Shown: positions 33,667-42,716, counted from the stretch's first letter. The stretch is DNA of 64,000 bases from Chloracidobacterium sp. (GCA_016716305.1 JADJWP010000002.1:2168501-2232500), one strand, 5' to 3'. Translations and numbers: made by a program. The notes: a model not told the origin generated them from the letters alone.

Positions 33667-35181
33667 TCAACACCACATTCCCTTTAGCGCAGTGTCTGCG
33701 ATTGACTGGAAACGAGTTAGTTTGACGCGGTCAGAGTTCTTATAGGTGATGAGTGGCATAAAGCCAAAATCCATTAGCTTTTGAAACGCGATATCCGTTA
33801 AAAGTACTTCAGAACATGGCTTGTAGACCGTTTCCGTTCCATCCTTGTAAACATGAACAGGTAGACCTTCGATATCTTGTTTTAGGGCGCGGCCCATTTC
33901 CCAACCGTAAGCCGCAAAACTCGCAGCTAGCAATTGGCCGACAGCAAAACACGAGTTCGACCAAATGTATTGGTCATGAACCGGTCCGTCAGCAAACTCC
34001 TCGAATGCAAACGACTCCAGAGGATCCGTTTCGGCCCCGTATGGGAGTCGGGCGAGAAAGCGCGGTATTACCATTCCTAAATATTCTGCTTCAGCCTGCC
34101 CGCGAAGCGCCTTCCAAAGCCTTCCTGATTCTGTATCATCGGACATTTTCCAGTTTGATGGATCAGGATCTTCCGCTAACGAATGCATGCCGAAAACATC
34201 AGGCCGCATATGAGAAATGAACGGAGAATTAGCGGCTGCAACCAGCTTCCCGATCCTGATCAGCGATGCAACGTCATCGACATTAGGCTCAAATGAGTAA
34301 TTCCCCAAGATCACGGCAATGGGCTCGCCGCCCGGGGTTTCGATCGATTCACGGATCAAATGCCGATATACAAGTGTTTCGGAGAGACTACCGGCATTCT
34401 TGAGGTCGCCAGACAATTCATCTTTCGAGACATCAAGGAGATGGATCTTGAGTTCGCTCGAGGTTTCGGTCCGGCGCACAAGGAAGAAGAGTCCGCGCCA
34501 AGCGGCTTCCAATTCCTGAAATCGCCTATCGTGAAGAATGCCCCGCATAAGTCCGCCGGTCGCAGCATCAACGGCGGCGACCAATTGTGCCTGCTCGTTC
34601 TCGTCGACCGAGACCAGATGCGGCCGAACAAGATCGCTGACCAGATCTGAAATATCCCTTGATATTCCCGCTTTAGGGGCCGCAGCTCCCCCGGTTGGTT
34701 TGGTAAGTATCGCATCAAGCAAATTGTCGGCCGGTTTTGCATCGCTTTGTTCGGACGAGGGTTGCTCAGGGTCAGAAGATCTCTTGTTCTCTTCGCTTAC
34801 ACCAAAACGATCACGAACCTCACGTGCGGCCGCGTTAAAGCTGCTCTCGTCTTTCAGTCGCCGACGAAGATCGCGGAGTTCTGCAAATATCGGAACTCGC
34901 CGAAATATCTGATCGGGGTGAAAATCATCAAGGTCGGCAAACTCCAGAGGAAGGGGGGTGCCGTCGTATTGCAGATCCAAACGAACCCCCATTCGCGCGA
35001 TCGTCTTATCAAAGTTATCGCGGTCGATCTCGACAAGCTGGCGCTCGGCAAGCGGTCTTTTCTCCGCGTCGCCGCTCCAATCCCCAAGCACGAGCATGTG
35101 AAAAGGCGGCTCCTCAACGATACCCGTCTTGGCAGATTCAAGCGTTACTGCAGTATCAAGCTCATCACCTTTGATAGGCAT
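33667..35181 (-). CDS. Type VI-like contractile sheath protein, TssB-TssC fusion
   Basis: 504 aa. Residues about 25-120 resemble TssB/VipA (FHMLVLGDWSG, VEIDRDNFDKTIARM, LDDFHPDQIFRRVPIFAELRDLR). A low-complexity acidic linker (about 130-165) follows. Residues about 175-504 are TssC/VipB-like (AAVDAATGGLMRGILHDRRFQELEAAWRGL, GEPIAVILGNYSFEP, and the C-terminal TALKGMWC). In most systems these are two proteins that co-assemble into the sheath; here they are one chain. No baseplate, tube, ClpV or membrane-complex gene is nearby, and the gene ends at its own terminator. A contractile role is inferred from the fold; an alternative scaffold use is possible. Confidence 0.85.
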   Translation of the reverse strand: MPIKGDELDTAVTLESAKTGIVEEPPFHMLVLGDWSGDAEKRPLAERQLVEIDRDNFDKTIARMGVRLDLQYDGTPLPLEFADLDDFHPDQIFRRVPIFAELRDLRRRLKDESSFNAAAREVRDRFGVSEENKRSSDPEQPSSEQSDAKPADNLLDAILTKPTGGAAAPKAGISRDISDLVSDLVRPHLVSVDENEQAQLVAAVDAATGGLMRGILHDRRFQELEAAWRGLFFLVRRTETSSELKIHLLDVSKDELSGDLKNAGSLSETLVYRHLIRESIETPGGEPIAVILGNYSFEPNVDDVASLIRIGKLVAAANSPFISHMRPDVFGMHSLAEDPDPSNWKMSDDTESGRLWKALRGQAEAEYLGMVIPRFLARLPYGAETDPLESFAFEEFADGPVHDQYIWSNSCFAVGQLLAASFAAYGWEMGRALKQDIEGLPVHVYKDGTETVYKPCSEVLLTDIAFQKLMDFGFMPLITYKNSDRVKLTRFQSIADTALKGMWC

Positions 35182-35300
35182 TCACGTAGTCTCCCGAGTC
35201 TTAGTTTTTCAAGAGACTATTATCCTTTCAGGCGTGTTTGTCAATCGAACGAGATTGTATGAAGGATGTGATGAAGAGCGATTACAGAAATGGGCCGATT

Positions 35301-35597
35301 TCAGGCTTCCGGAAGAACGCGTTTCAAAAACTCGAGTTGATCGTCATTGATATTTGTGAACTTCAGTCCGAAACCGAACCCATCAAGGATGTACGCAACT
35401 TCACCCGTAAACCGCAGACCTTGGCCATCCGAACTTGTAAGTTCGAACGCGATCGGTTCACCTTCACGATATTGCGTGATCGATTCGACGTAACACCCCC
35501 CGAGACTGAGATCGCTTATCCGCGAGGCTCTGCGACCGGCTGACGAATCGAGGATGATCTCAATAACTACAGGAGTTCTTTCGTGGTTTCTTCCCAT
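35301..35597 (-). CDS. PilZ domain protein
   Basis: 98 aa from the ATG at 35597, which has GGAG six bases upstream; an ATG 18 codons earlier is less well served. A single PilZ domain with an arginine-containing N-terminal segment (RNHERTPV) and the DLSLGGCYVES loop matching the (D/N)xSxxG motif, so cyclic-di-GMP binding is plausible. No effector domain. It may act as a stand-alone adaptor for motility, adhesion or polysaccharide control. No operon partner is evident. Confidence 0.85.
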   Translation of the reverse strand: MGRNHERTPVVIEIILDSSAGRRASRISDLSLGGCYVESITQYREGEPIAFELTSSDGQGLRFTGEVAYILDGFGFGLKFTNINDDQLEFLKRVLPEA

Positions 35598-35774
35598 TCG
35601 TGTCTCCGCTGTCCATTGCGACGAATTCCCTACTTCGGAAAGTTCTAACATATTTGGAATCTATTACCTAACGTTGTTCTGGTTCGTTCTTGACGCAACC
35701 AAGCGAATCCGACGAGTCTCCGTAACGCGCCTTCGGTGATAAACGCTCAAACGGAAGTAAATTTCGAAAAAAGT

Positions 35775-37145
35775 TCAGGCGATCCCTGCAAGTTTCAAAA
35801 CCGCCGGACCTGTTGTGCTAATGATCAGGCAGCCGAGCAGCATGATTATTATGCCGGGCCAGAAGAGATCGGACGAACGAACTCCGCCCTCACCGAACGC
35901 CATCGCATTCGGAGGTGTGCTTATAATGAACGGTATACCGAAAGAAGCAGATATAGCGACCAGGATCGCAGTAGAAGGTGAAGGAATAAGTGCGGTAGCA
36001 AGCGGGATGAGCATTATCACCGATGCGGTGTTACTCATCAGGGAAGCAAGGACGGCAGTGAACATGCAAACAAGAAAAAGTCCGAATGTCGGGTCAAATG
36101 CTTCGAATGGCACGCTCCGCGAAAACGCAAGGATGATGCCCGAGGTCTCAAACAACTTTCCAAGTGTGATCCCGCCGGAAATGAGTATCAGCGTTGACCA
36201 GTCGATGCGTTTAAGCGAATCCTTATCAAGGATCCGCGTTAAGAACAACAAAGCACTCGCGCAGATCGAGATTATTGCCGCTGAGATCCCGTGAAGCGGT
36301 TCGCTTAGCCAGAGACATATCGTTCCGGCCATGATCCCAAGTAAGACCGACCGGCCTCGGGCAAATGCCGGATCGTCCACTCGATCTCGCCTTGTTGTCT
36401 CGAATTTTATGTTGGTAGCCATTTGGACGTCAGTACCGCCGATTCGCCACACCAAAAGAAAGTAACTAAAGAACAACATGCCGATGGTCAATGGAAATGC
36501 GAACAACATCCAGCCAATGAACGTGATCGGACCAGTATCTGCAAGCGAGGCTATCGCGACCGCATTAGGGCCTGTCCCGATCGGTGTTGCCATACCACCG
36601 AGATCAGCTCCCAGCGCGACGCCTACAAGCAATACTCTACGGAGCAGGTCGCTCTCATCCAGGCTGTTGAAAGCAGGTCGCAGACACGCCAACATAAGTG
36701 CGGCAGCTGCGATATTCGACAACCACATCGAAAGAAATGCAGTGATCAAAATAACAAAAAGCAGAAGTTTCTTATATGAGTCACCTGATATGACCAAGGC
36801 GTACTCGATCAAATCTTGGTCCAGACCGTAGCGCTTTGCGGCAACGCCAAGAGCAAATCCGCCGAAGAACAAGGCGAGTACCGGATCTGCCGCCCATACC
36901 AGTACGGTGGGAAGGCGCATTCGCTCATCAAGTGTCCCTAAAGCGAGTGGTACCAGTGCCCATAGAACCAGGCTTGGAACGAATGGAGGTGTTGCCTCTG
37001 TCAGCCATAATAAAAGGCAGACCGAGGCAACACTGATGATCCGTGCGTAAAACTGAGATTCGACCAGCAATTGCGGTATGATGACCGCTATCAGAACACC
37101 AGCCGTAATCAGTAACCACCGGCGCATGTCTTTCGTTTTCGCCAT
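35775..37145 (-). CDS. DASS/SLC13-family anion transporter
   Basis: 456 aa from the ATG at 37145. About eleven or twelve membrane helices. The two family signatures that bind Na+ and carboxylate are seen: MWLSNIAAAALML with ATPIGTGPNAVA in the first half and SLMSNTASVIMLIPLATAL with IISTPPNAMAFGEGG in the second half. Members take up succinate, citrate or other di/tricarboxylates, or sulfate, with sodium. The substrate cannot be told from sequence. Monocistronic, just downstream of hsp20 in the same direction. Confidence 0.9.
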   Translation of the reverse strand: MAKTKDMRRWLLITAGVLIAVIIPQLLVESQFYARIISVASVCLLLWLTEATPPFVPSLVLWALVPLALGTLDERMRLPTVLVWAADPVLALFFGGFALGVAAKRYGLDQDLIEYALVISGDSYKKLLLFVILITAFLSMWLSNIAAAALMLACLRPAFNSLDESDLLRRVLLVGVALGADLGGMATPIGTGPNAVAIASLADTGPITFIGWMLFAFPLTIGMLFFSYFLLVWRIGGTDVQMATNIKFETTRRDRVDDPAFARGRSVLLGIMAGTICLWLSEPLHGISAAIISICASALLFLTRILDKDSLKRIDWSTLILISGGITLGKLFETSGIILAFSRSVPFEAFDPTFGLFLVCMFTAVLASLMSNTASVIMLIPLATALIPSPSTAILVAISASFGIPFIISTPPNAMAFGEGGVRSSDLFWPGIIIMLLGCLIISTTGPAVLKLAGIA

Positions 37146-37227
37146 TCGAAACAATTACACACCGATGCCGTTGAATGTCAACAACAAGCCAAGCTGAATC
37201 AGAGCATCGTTGGGTATCGAAAGCCAA

Positions 37228-37761
37228 CTATGCAGCTTTTACGGCGATCTTTGTCTCTTCTTTTTCGGCGGTCTTTTTGAGCGCGATTGTCAAAATGCCG
37301 TCTTTGAGTTGTGCCTTTACATCGTCGATTTTGACCTCACCGGGTAATGCCACCTGTCTACAGAATTTGTTGCTTTTCCACTCGCTGTAATAGGTCGTCT
37401 CGTCCTTCTTCTCAGTCTCGCTCTTTGTTTCACCGCTCATAAAGAGCGTTTTGTCCTTGACGCTTAACTCGATCTCTTCAGCCTTGAATCCCGGCACCGC
37501 AGCCTTAACGTTGATCATCTTGTCGTTCTCGGTTATTTCGACCGGAGTCGGTCTGAGAATCTCGGATTCTGCCCTGAACCAGTCGTCGAGTTGGTTACCA
37601 AAATCACGGCCGCGTTGTTGAAAGAACTCAAAAGCCCGATGCCCGATCTCTCGTGACAGTTCGGATAATCTCTCGAACATCTTCTCGGTTTCAACGAATA
37701 TCGGCGAAGCGGACGCTTCCGGCCTTTCTTGCTTGATTATTTCCGTTGCTTCCTTTTCCAT
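37228..37761 (-). CDS. Small heat-shock protein, Hsp20 family
   Basis: 177 aa. N-terminal helical region (about 1-65), alpha-crystallin domain (about 70-165: PTPVEITENDKMINVKAAVPGF, CRQVALPGEVKIDDVKAQLKDGILTIALKK) and a short C-terminal extension ending IAVKAA. The GILTI segment fits the conserved G-x-L motif. An ATP-independent holdase protecting unfolded proteins. A very good sigma-54 promoter lies 64 bases upstream, unusual for hsp20 genes, which are normally under heat-shock sigma or repressor control. Confidence 0.95.
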   Translation of the reverse strand: MEKEATEIIKQERPEASASPIFVETEKMFERLSELSREIGHRAFEFFQQRGRDFGNQLDDWFRAESEILRPTPVEITENDKMINVKAAVPGFKAEEIELSVKDKTLFMSGETKSETEKKDETTYYSEWKSNKFCRQVALPGEVKIDDVKAQLKDGILTIALKKTAEKEETKIAVKAA

Positions 37762-37824
37762 AATTCACACTCCGTATACGAAGGATTTGACCGCCCGCTA
37801 TCGGGCCATCATTTGTTCTAAAGC

Positions 37825-37839
37825 GCAACCCGCGTGCCA
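37825..37839 (-). promoter_or_regulatory. Sigma-54 promoter of hsp20
   Basis: Minus strand TGGCACGCGGGTTGC, an exact match to TGGCACG-N4-TTGC with GG and GC ten bases apart. It gives an untranslated leader of about 50 bases. Confidence 0.85.
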
Positions 37840-38023
37840 GCAATGCGTCTACTGACTTCTCAACGGCTTACGAGACAAATCTGGATATACGACTTTTATG
37901 AGGCGAGGTATTCCGCGCGCCGAACACCAAATCTCAGTGAATTACAGGTCGGTGGATAAGGGTCAGTACCTGCAACAGTAAAACGACATTCGGAGAATGC
38001 CGCTTCTAAAGGTTCCCAAACAG

Positions 38024-38064
38024 AAAAGGGATTCGCCGGCCCTGCATGACGGCAAACCCCTTTT
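38024..38064 (-). terminator. Terminator after the small membrane protein gene
   Basis: Imperfect 15-bp stem (minus strand AAAAGGGGTTTGCCG / CGGCGAATCCCTTTT, two mismatches) with an 11-base loop and a T-rich end. About 60 bases after the stop codon at 38122. The remaining bases between hsp20 and this gene show nothing but the hsp20 promoter. Confidence 0.6.
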
Positions 38065-38121
38065 CGTTTTGCGGCGAACCAAGGTTCGTCACAATACCCT
38101 ACCCTTGCTCTCCAGTTGAAC

Positions 38122-38307
38122 TTAGTGCTTTATCAGCGAATCATGCACTGCGGTCGGCAGTACGGAGATCATCCCCATGAAGACCATTCCGAAACAAATG
38201 AATCCATAAGCAACTATCATCAACTCGGAAAGGCCGCCGATCAGAAACATCACGACCGCCGAAGTAACTATTATCGCCCAAAGTGCAATGTAGATCTTGG
38301 TAAGCAT
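38122..38307 (-). CDS. Small membrane protein, 61 aa
   Basis: Two hydrophobic helices (IYIALWAIIVTSAVVMFLIGG and IVAYGFICFGMVFMGMISVLP) and a short polar tail. No named family recognised. It is transcribed from a sigma-54 promoter at 38359-38373 and closed by a hairpin. It therefore appears to be an independent stress-island gene and not a by-product of a longer frame. The divergent neighbour is the DUF5335 gene. Confidence 0.75.
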   Translation of the reverse strand: MLTKIYIALWAIIVTSAVVMFLIGGLSELMIVAYGFICFGMVFMGMISVLPTAVHDSLIKH

Positions 38308-38358
38308 ATTATTCCTTGCTCCTGTTTTTCAGTGCCCCCTTTCCTGCGATCATTAAGT

Positions 38359-38373
38359 GCAAGTCGTGTTCCA
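38359..38373 (-). promoter_or_regulatory. Sigma-54 promoter of the small membrane protein gene
   Basis: Minus strand TGGAACACGACTTGC followed by A (consensus TTGCA). GG-N10-GC spacing is exact. The start codon is about 50 bases downstream. Confidence 0.75.
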
Positions 38374-38535
38374 AAAGATCATGTCGGTATTTCGCGGGTT
38401 CGGACGACGCTGACGCGTAAAATTACCCAAAACCGCACGATCCGGCGCGAACAATTTCACAAGGCAAGGTATAGATCGTTTTGTCGCGAAAGACTTTGGG
38501 CGATGTGCCGCACCATTCAAATCTTTCATTGCTAA

Positions 38536-38550
38536 TGGAACGCGTATTGC
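38536..38550 (+). promoter_or_regulatory. Sigma-54 promoter of the DUF5335 gene
   Basis: TGGAACGCGTATTGC with exact GG-N10-GC spacing, 68 bases before the ATG. It is divergent from the promoter at 38359-38373. The roughly 160 bases between the two could hold a shared activator site. Confidence 0.78.
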
Positions 38551-38618
38551 GTTTGTGCGAGGCATGGTATAGCAATCGAAATCGCAAATCTCAACCGAAC
38601 GATGCCTAGGAGGACGAT

Positions 38619-39005
38619 ATGACAACTGAAATACCCAGAGAAGATTGGAAGGTGTTTTGCGATGAGATCTCAAGAGATCGACTCGACTGGCAGACAACCG
38701 TTCAGGTCCTAAGCAGCGAGTCGGGTGCGCAAGTGCTTTCGGAAGGCCTGCCGTTGATCGGCTTGGCACTTGAACGCGAAAACGGATCTGACAAGATCGA
38801 ACTGATGACTGGCACAGGCTCGAGCATCCACCACACTCACTCGATATTCAACCCGGCCAAACTACTGCTTCAGGCAGACAGCGACAAGGACGGCGGCATT
38901 CTTGATATCGAAGACTCTTACGGCACGAAGACGCTGATTTCGTTCATACAACCAACGGCCGTTCCGATGGTCGTTGAGAGAGGCAGAATTACGCAGATCT
39001 CTTAG
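38619..39005 (+). CDS. DUF5335 family protein
   Basis: 128 aa, ATG with AGGAGG upstream. The N-terminal TTEIPREDWKVFCDEISRDR and the later HHTHSIFNPAKLLLQ and SYGTKTLISF segments fit DUF5335, a small soluble beta-rich family that frequently accompanies stress and CBS/Usp genes. No catalytic residues are recognised. It is driven by its own sigma-54 promoter and followed by a strong terminator, so it is a single-gene member of the local stress island. Confidence 0.75.
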   Translation: MTTEIPREDWKVFCDEISRDRLDWQTTVQVLSSESGAQVLSEGLPLIGLALERENGSDKIELMTGTGSSIHHTHSIFNPAKLLLQADSDKDGGILDIEDSYGTKTLISFIQPTAVPMVVERGRITQIS

Positions 39006-39031
39006 AAGTTCGGAAAGTTCACGACCATTTT

Positions 39032-39073
39032 AAAGGGCGCTTGAAGCGGGGGCTTCAGGTGCTTTTGATTTTT
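39032..39073 (+). terminator. Terminator after DUF5335 gene, possibly bidirectional
   Basis: Stem TGAAGC / GCTTCA with GGGG loop, extended outward by further G-C and G-T pairs, ending in CTTTTGATTTTT. It touches the stop codon of the convergent NimA-like gene. Confidence 0.8.
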
Positions 39074-39566
39074 AGTAGATGCTTGAACGGCTTCGTTCCC
39101 CCGCTGCGAGCGGCGCATCAGTATCGCTCTTGGCGATCGTTGCACGGCCGGTCAACATTCGCGGCGTGATCTTCAGTATCACTTCGATGTTTTCGCGAAC
39201 CCAGCTGTCCATCCATCGGATACTAACGGCCGGACTCAGTGTCGGGTTGACCTCGGCTACAAGCTTTAGCGCCCTCTCTCGTTCGGCGGGATCGCTTACT
39301 TGTTCTGCGTCACCAAGTGCGATCACGCTTTTCCAATCCTGGTTGCTTTTTACGTCTTCCACCTGAAGACAAACCTGTGGATTTACCTTTATGATCTCCG
39401 ACTTTTTGCCCTCGGTCGTGTATACATAGATCAGCGGTTTATCGTAGGCGTAATGAACGGGGACGACGTACGGTTGGTTATTTCTAGCGGTCGCAAGATG
39501 GCCGTAACCGACCGTTTTTAACAGTTCCTCGATCTCATTCGTTCGCATTTCTTCGATCTCGATCAT
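39072..39566 (-). CDS. Pyridoxamine 5'-phosphate oxidase-like flavoprotein (NimA-like)
   Basis: 164 aa from the ATG at 39566 (GGAG eight bases upstream). FMN-binding split barrel: GYGHLATARNNQPYVVPVHYAYDKPLIYVYTTEGKKSEIIKVNPQVCLQVED is the typical start of NimA/5-nitroimidazole-resistance-like proteins. Most members are flavin or F420/haem-linked reductases of unknown substrate. A sigma-54 promoter (39647-39661) precedes it. Proteins of this class are often co-regulated with Usp and Hsp20 genes in dormancy or hypoxia regulons, which fits this neighbourhood. Confidence 0.85.
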   Translation of the reverse strand: MIEIEEMRTNEIEELLKTVGYGHLATARNNQPYVVPVHYAYDKPLIYVYTTEGKKSEIIKVNPQVCLQVEDVKSNQDWKSVIALGDAEQVSDPAERERALKLVAEVNPTLSPAVSIRWMDSWVRENIEVILKITPRMLTGRATIAKSDTDAPLAAGERSRSSIY

Positions 39567-39646
39567 ATTATTGTCTCCGGTTCTTCTTCGAGGAGTCGAC
39601 CAGGTCTTTGTACCTTCGAATATACCACGCCCAATCAGTTCCATCG

Positions 39647-39661
39647 GCAATCGCCGTGCCG
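39647..39661 (-). promoter_or_regulatory. Sigma-54 promoter of the NimA-like gene
   Basis: Minus strand CGGCACGGCGATTGC; matches GGCACG-N4-TTGC with exact spacing. The ATG is about 80 bases downstream. Confidence 0.75.
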
Positions 39662-39834
39662 TATGTGACCTCGCTGCCTTCTAACTTATTTGCTTCAAAG
39701 TCATTATTTCCAGGTGAGATGTTCAACTGGCGATTGCCGATGACGGCGCGGTATTTTTCGCATATACGCCCCAATGCTGCTCGCGCTTTCAATCTTGTCT
39801 CCAGTGTTTTACTGGCGGTCACGCCCAAGCAGCG

Positions 39835-39849
39835 AGGCACGAGCTTTGC
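39835..39849 (+). promoter_or_regulatory. Sigma-54 promoter of the first universal stress gene
   Basis: AGGCACGAGCTTTGC; GGCACG-N4-TTGC with exact GG-N10-GC spacing, about 83 bases before the ATG at 39933. Confidence 0.75.
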
Positions 39850-39932
39850 GAGTGAAGATGTAGGAATGGCGGTCAAGTTGAGTCCTAAAATCTAAAATCG
39901 TTGGCCAGCGCGTTCAAATGGAGTTGAAATCG

Positions 39933-40382
39933 ATGAAAATAATACTAGGGACAGACGGTTCAGAGTTTAGCGATGCGGCTGCTGACAAATGCAGCGAGAT
40001 GTTTGGTTCGATCGACGGAGCACAGATCCGTGTGGTCTGCGCTTTCGAGGAGGTTCAGGTGATCGCTGCCGAGCCATTTGCACTTTCGCCGGAATACTAT
40101 CAAGCAATGGCGGATGCGGCTCGAAAACAGGCCGAGCACTTTGCACAAACCACGGTCGAACGAATGAAGGATCGCTGCGAGAAAGCAAGTGTTTCTCCTG
40201 AGGTTCTCACCGGCAAACCGGCAAATTGCATCGTCGAATTTGCTAAGGAATGGAACGCTGACCTGATCGTTGTTGGCTCGCATGGTAGAGGCTTCTGGGG
40301 GCGAATGTTGGGGTCGGTCTCAAACGGAGTTGTTAATCATGCGCCCTGCTCGGTCATTGTTGTTCGAAAAAGTGCGGAATGA
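39933..40382 (+). CDS. Universal stress protein, single UspA domain
   Basis: 149 aa from the ATG at 39933 (GGAG nine bases upstream; an ATG five codons earlier is possible). KIILGTDGSEFSDAAADKC at the N-terminus and the ATP-binding signature VVGSHGRGFWGRMLGSVSNGVVNHAPCSVIVVR (G-2x-G-9x-G-S/T) near the C-terminus are intact. It thus belongs to the ATP-binding Usp subgroup. It overlaps the following membrane-protein gene by ATGA. Transcribed from a sigma-54 promoter. Confidence 0.92.
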   Translation: MKIILGTDGSEFSDAAADKCSEMFGSIDGAQIRVVCAFEEVQVIAAEPFALSPEYYQAMADAARKQAEHFAQTTVERMKDRCEKASVSPEVLTGKPANCIVEFAKEWNADLIVVGSHGRGFWGRMLGSVSNGVVNHAPCSVIVVRKSAE

Positions 40383-40798
40383 GCGCAACATCTAAGGTCT
40401 TCCTACGCGCGACCGTCGTTTGGATCGTGATAATTCTCGCCGAAACGGTTCATGGAATCGCTCGGATACAGATCCTGGAGCCATCCGTGGGTGAATTTCG
40501 CGCACGTCAGATGGCGGTCTTCAGCGGCGCGGCTATCATATTTTTGGTAACTCGATCTTTGATACGGTGGATCGGCGCCAATGGGCCTTTTGCCCTTGTC
40601 GCAATCGGTTTATTTTGGATGGTTTTGACGATCGCTTTCGAGCTGTTGATCGGCCGATTTGTTTTCGGTTTTTCATGGCAACGGATCGCTGCCGAATATG
40701 ACATTACAAGCGGTTCACTAATGCCGCTCGGATTGGTTTTTCTTGTTTTCTGCCCGCTTCTAGCTTCTATTTCCCGCAAGTCGAGCGATCCTATTTGA
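40379..40798 (+). CDS. Four-helix membrane protein
   Basis: 139 aa with four hydrophobic helices (about 10-25, 45-62, 70-92, 112-130). Family not recognised. Its start overlaps the Usp stop codon (ATGA), so the two are translationally coupled and share the sigma-54 promoter. The 3' end overlaps the convergent histidine kinase gene by eight bases. Confidence 0.75.
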   Translation: MSATSKVFLRATVVWIVIILAETVHGIARIQILEPSVGEFRARQMAVFSGAAIIFLVTRSLIRWIGANGPFALVAIGLFWMVLTIAFELLIGRFVFGFSWQRIAAEYDITSGSLMPLGLVFLVFCPLLASISRKSSDPI

Positions 40799-42716
40799 GG
40801 ATATCGCTGACTGCGTTCAAAAGTTCTTCCGCCGTGAACGGTTTTGGTAATCGCATCTTCACATTCAGTTCGGTCAGTTCCGCGGCTTGATCGGCGCTTA
40901 TAAGGCCACTCATTGCGATCACCCGCACATTCGGATCGATCTTTCTTGCTGCGCGGATCATCGCGATACCATCCATAAACGGCATCGCCATATCGGTTAA
41001 TATCACTGCGATCTCGTCGTGTCGTTGTGCGAAGATCGAGATCGCCTCCGTTCCGTCGTTCGCAGTCGCCACAACGTAACCTGATGACTCGAGCGCAGCT
41101 TGTGTGACCTGACGAATATTCTCTTCGTCATCGACCAAAAGTATCATTTCGCCTTTGCCGCTTGGCATCACCGGTACGGTCTCGTCGTTTGCACCCATGT
41201 CGCTCGTCGGATCCGCAGGGAAGTATACGGAAAATTGTGTGCCTTTTTGAGGCTCACTGTATACGTTGATGAATCCGCCATGACTCTTTACGATCGTGAT
41301 CGCGGTCGAGAGCCCCAGGCCTGTTCCTTTGCCGATCTCTTTGGTCGTGAAAAACGGATCGAATATTCGCTTTTGCACGTCATTCGTCATACCGCCGCCG
41401 GTGTCGTTTACGGTCACGAGCACATATCGGCCCGGTTCTGCATCGATATTCATTCGCGAATAATTTTCGTCTATCGTCACGTTCATTGCCGACAGTGTCA
41501 GGGAACCGCCGCTTGGCATTGCATCGCGGGCGTTGATGCAAAGGTTCATCAGCACCTGATGCAACTGCGTCGGGTCGGCGGATATTACCCAAAGTTCTGG
41601 ATCGACATTCTGTTTGACCGTGATCGATTTTGGCAGTGTCTCGTCGAGCACTTTTATCAGATCCTTGATAATGTGTTTGAGTTGGACAGAGACACGATCG
41701 CCTGACATCCCACGAGCGAACGTCAGAACCTGCTGCACAAGCGAGGCCCCGCGTTCCGAACTTTGTCGGATCAACTCCAACCACCTGATCATCTCAGGAT
41801 CCCTAGTCTTTGCCTGAAGCATCCCTACTGACATCAGGATCGGCGAAAGGATGTTGTTAAAATCATGAGCGATGCCGCCCGCAAGAGTCCCTATGGATTC
41901 CATCCTTTGGGCTCTGAGCAGTTGCTCTTCGGTACGGTGTTTCTCGGTGATGTCCGTATTAATGATCAGAATGTAATCAGGTTGGTGTTGGTCATTTCTG
42001 ACCAGTGTCCAGCGGCTTTCAGCAAAGATCTTTTCGCCCGACTTGTTAATGTGTTTTTCTTGTGCACGCCACTCACTGCTTGCCTCGAGCGAGGCTTTGA
42101 TCGCGGCCTGTCGTTTCTCAAGCCCGTTTTCGTAGATCAGCAAAACCGACTTCCCGAGTACCTCTCCGATCTTCCATCCATAGATGCGCTCGGCTCCGTT
42201 ATTCCAGTAAAGGACCTTATAGTTTAGGTCACAGACGATTATCGCGTCTTGCGATTTTTCAAGTAGTGATGCCTGCTGGCGAATGCGCTCTTCCGCCGCC
42301 TTGCGTTCCGTGATCTCGTAACGGATCGCAATGTATTGCAGCGGCTTTCCGTCATTGTCGAGGAACGGGACGATTGTCGTATCGACCCAATAAATACTGC
42401 CGTCCTTGGCTCGATTTCTGATCTCGCCATGCCAGACACCCCCATTTGCAATGGTCTTCCATAAGCCTCTGATAAACTCCGGCGGGTGAAATGCCGAGTT
42501 GATTATCCTGTGATCCTGCCCGACCAGTTCTGCCCTTGAGTACTTTGAGATCTCGCAAAACTTGTCGTTCACATAAGTAATTTTCCCGGTCTGATCTGTG
42601 ATCGCAACGATCGCAGATTGATCGATAGCGAACTTCAGATCTGACAGTTCCTTTAAAAGGTCACGATCGCTGTCTGTGACTGCAGCTTTCCCGACAGAGG
42701 TTTTTGTCCTGATCAT
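40791..42716 (-). CDS. Hybrid sensor histidine kinase (PAS-PAS-HisKA-HATPase-REC)
   Basis: 641 aa, apparently cytoplasmic, no membrane helix. PAS 1 about 25-140 (ITDQTGKITYVNDKFCEIS), PAS 2 about 150-265, HisKA with the phospho-acceptor His in TLAGGIAHDFNNILSPI (about 285), HATPase with NLCINARDAMPSGG, DTGGGM and GTGLGLST, and a C-terminal receiver (LLVDDEENIR, phospho-Asp in VILTDMAMPFMDG). It directly follows the NtrC-type regulator with no gap. Ligand of the PAS domains is unknown; redox or oxygen sensing via a bound cofactor is possible but not shown by the sequence. Confidence 0.95.
   Translation of the reverse strand: MIRTKTSVGKAAVTDSDRDLLKELSDLKFAIDQSAIVAITDQTGKITYVNDKFCEISKYSRAELVGQDHRIINSAFHPPEFIRGLWKTIANGGVWHGEIRNRAKDGSIYWVDTTIVPFLDNDGKPLQYIAIRYEITERKAAEERIRQQASLLEKSQDAIIVCDLNYKVLYWNNGAERIYGWKIGEVLGKSVLLIYENGLEKRQAAIKASLEASSEWRAQEKHINKSGEKIFAESRWTLVRNDQHQPDYILIINTDITEKHRTEEQLLRAQRMESIGTLAGGIAHDFNNILSPILMSVGMLQAKTRDPEMIRWLELIRQSSERGASLVQQVLTFARGMSGDRVSVQLKHIIKDLIKVLDETLPKSITVKQNVDPELWVISADPTQLHQVLMNLCINARDAMPSGGSLTLSAMNVTIDENYSRMNIDAEPGRYVLVTVNDTGGGMTNDVQKRIFDPFFTTKEIGKGTGLGLSTAITIVKSHGGFINVYSEPQKGTQFSVYFPADPTSDMGANDETVPVMPSGKGEMILLVDDEENIRQVTQAALESSGYVVATANDGTEAISIFAQRHDEIAVILTDMAMPFMDGIAMIRAARKIDPNVRVIAMSGLISADQAAELTELNVKMRLPKPFTAEELLNAVSDILK

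Noticed and set aside
33667..35181. A complete type VI secretion cluster
   Set aside because: Only the sheath fusion is present; neighbours are mnmG, a PilZ protein and a DASS transporter.
39568..39876. 102-codon minus-strand frame ahead of the NimA-like gene
   Set aside because: It would need a TTG start, matches nothing I recognise, and two sigma-54 promoters on opposite strands (39647-39661 and 39835-39849) lie inside it. Non-coding promoter DNA is the better reading.
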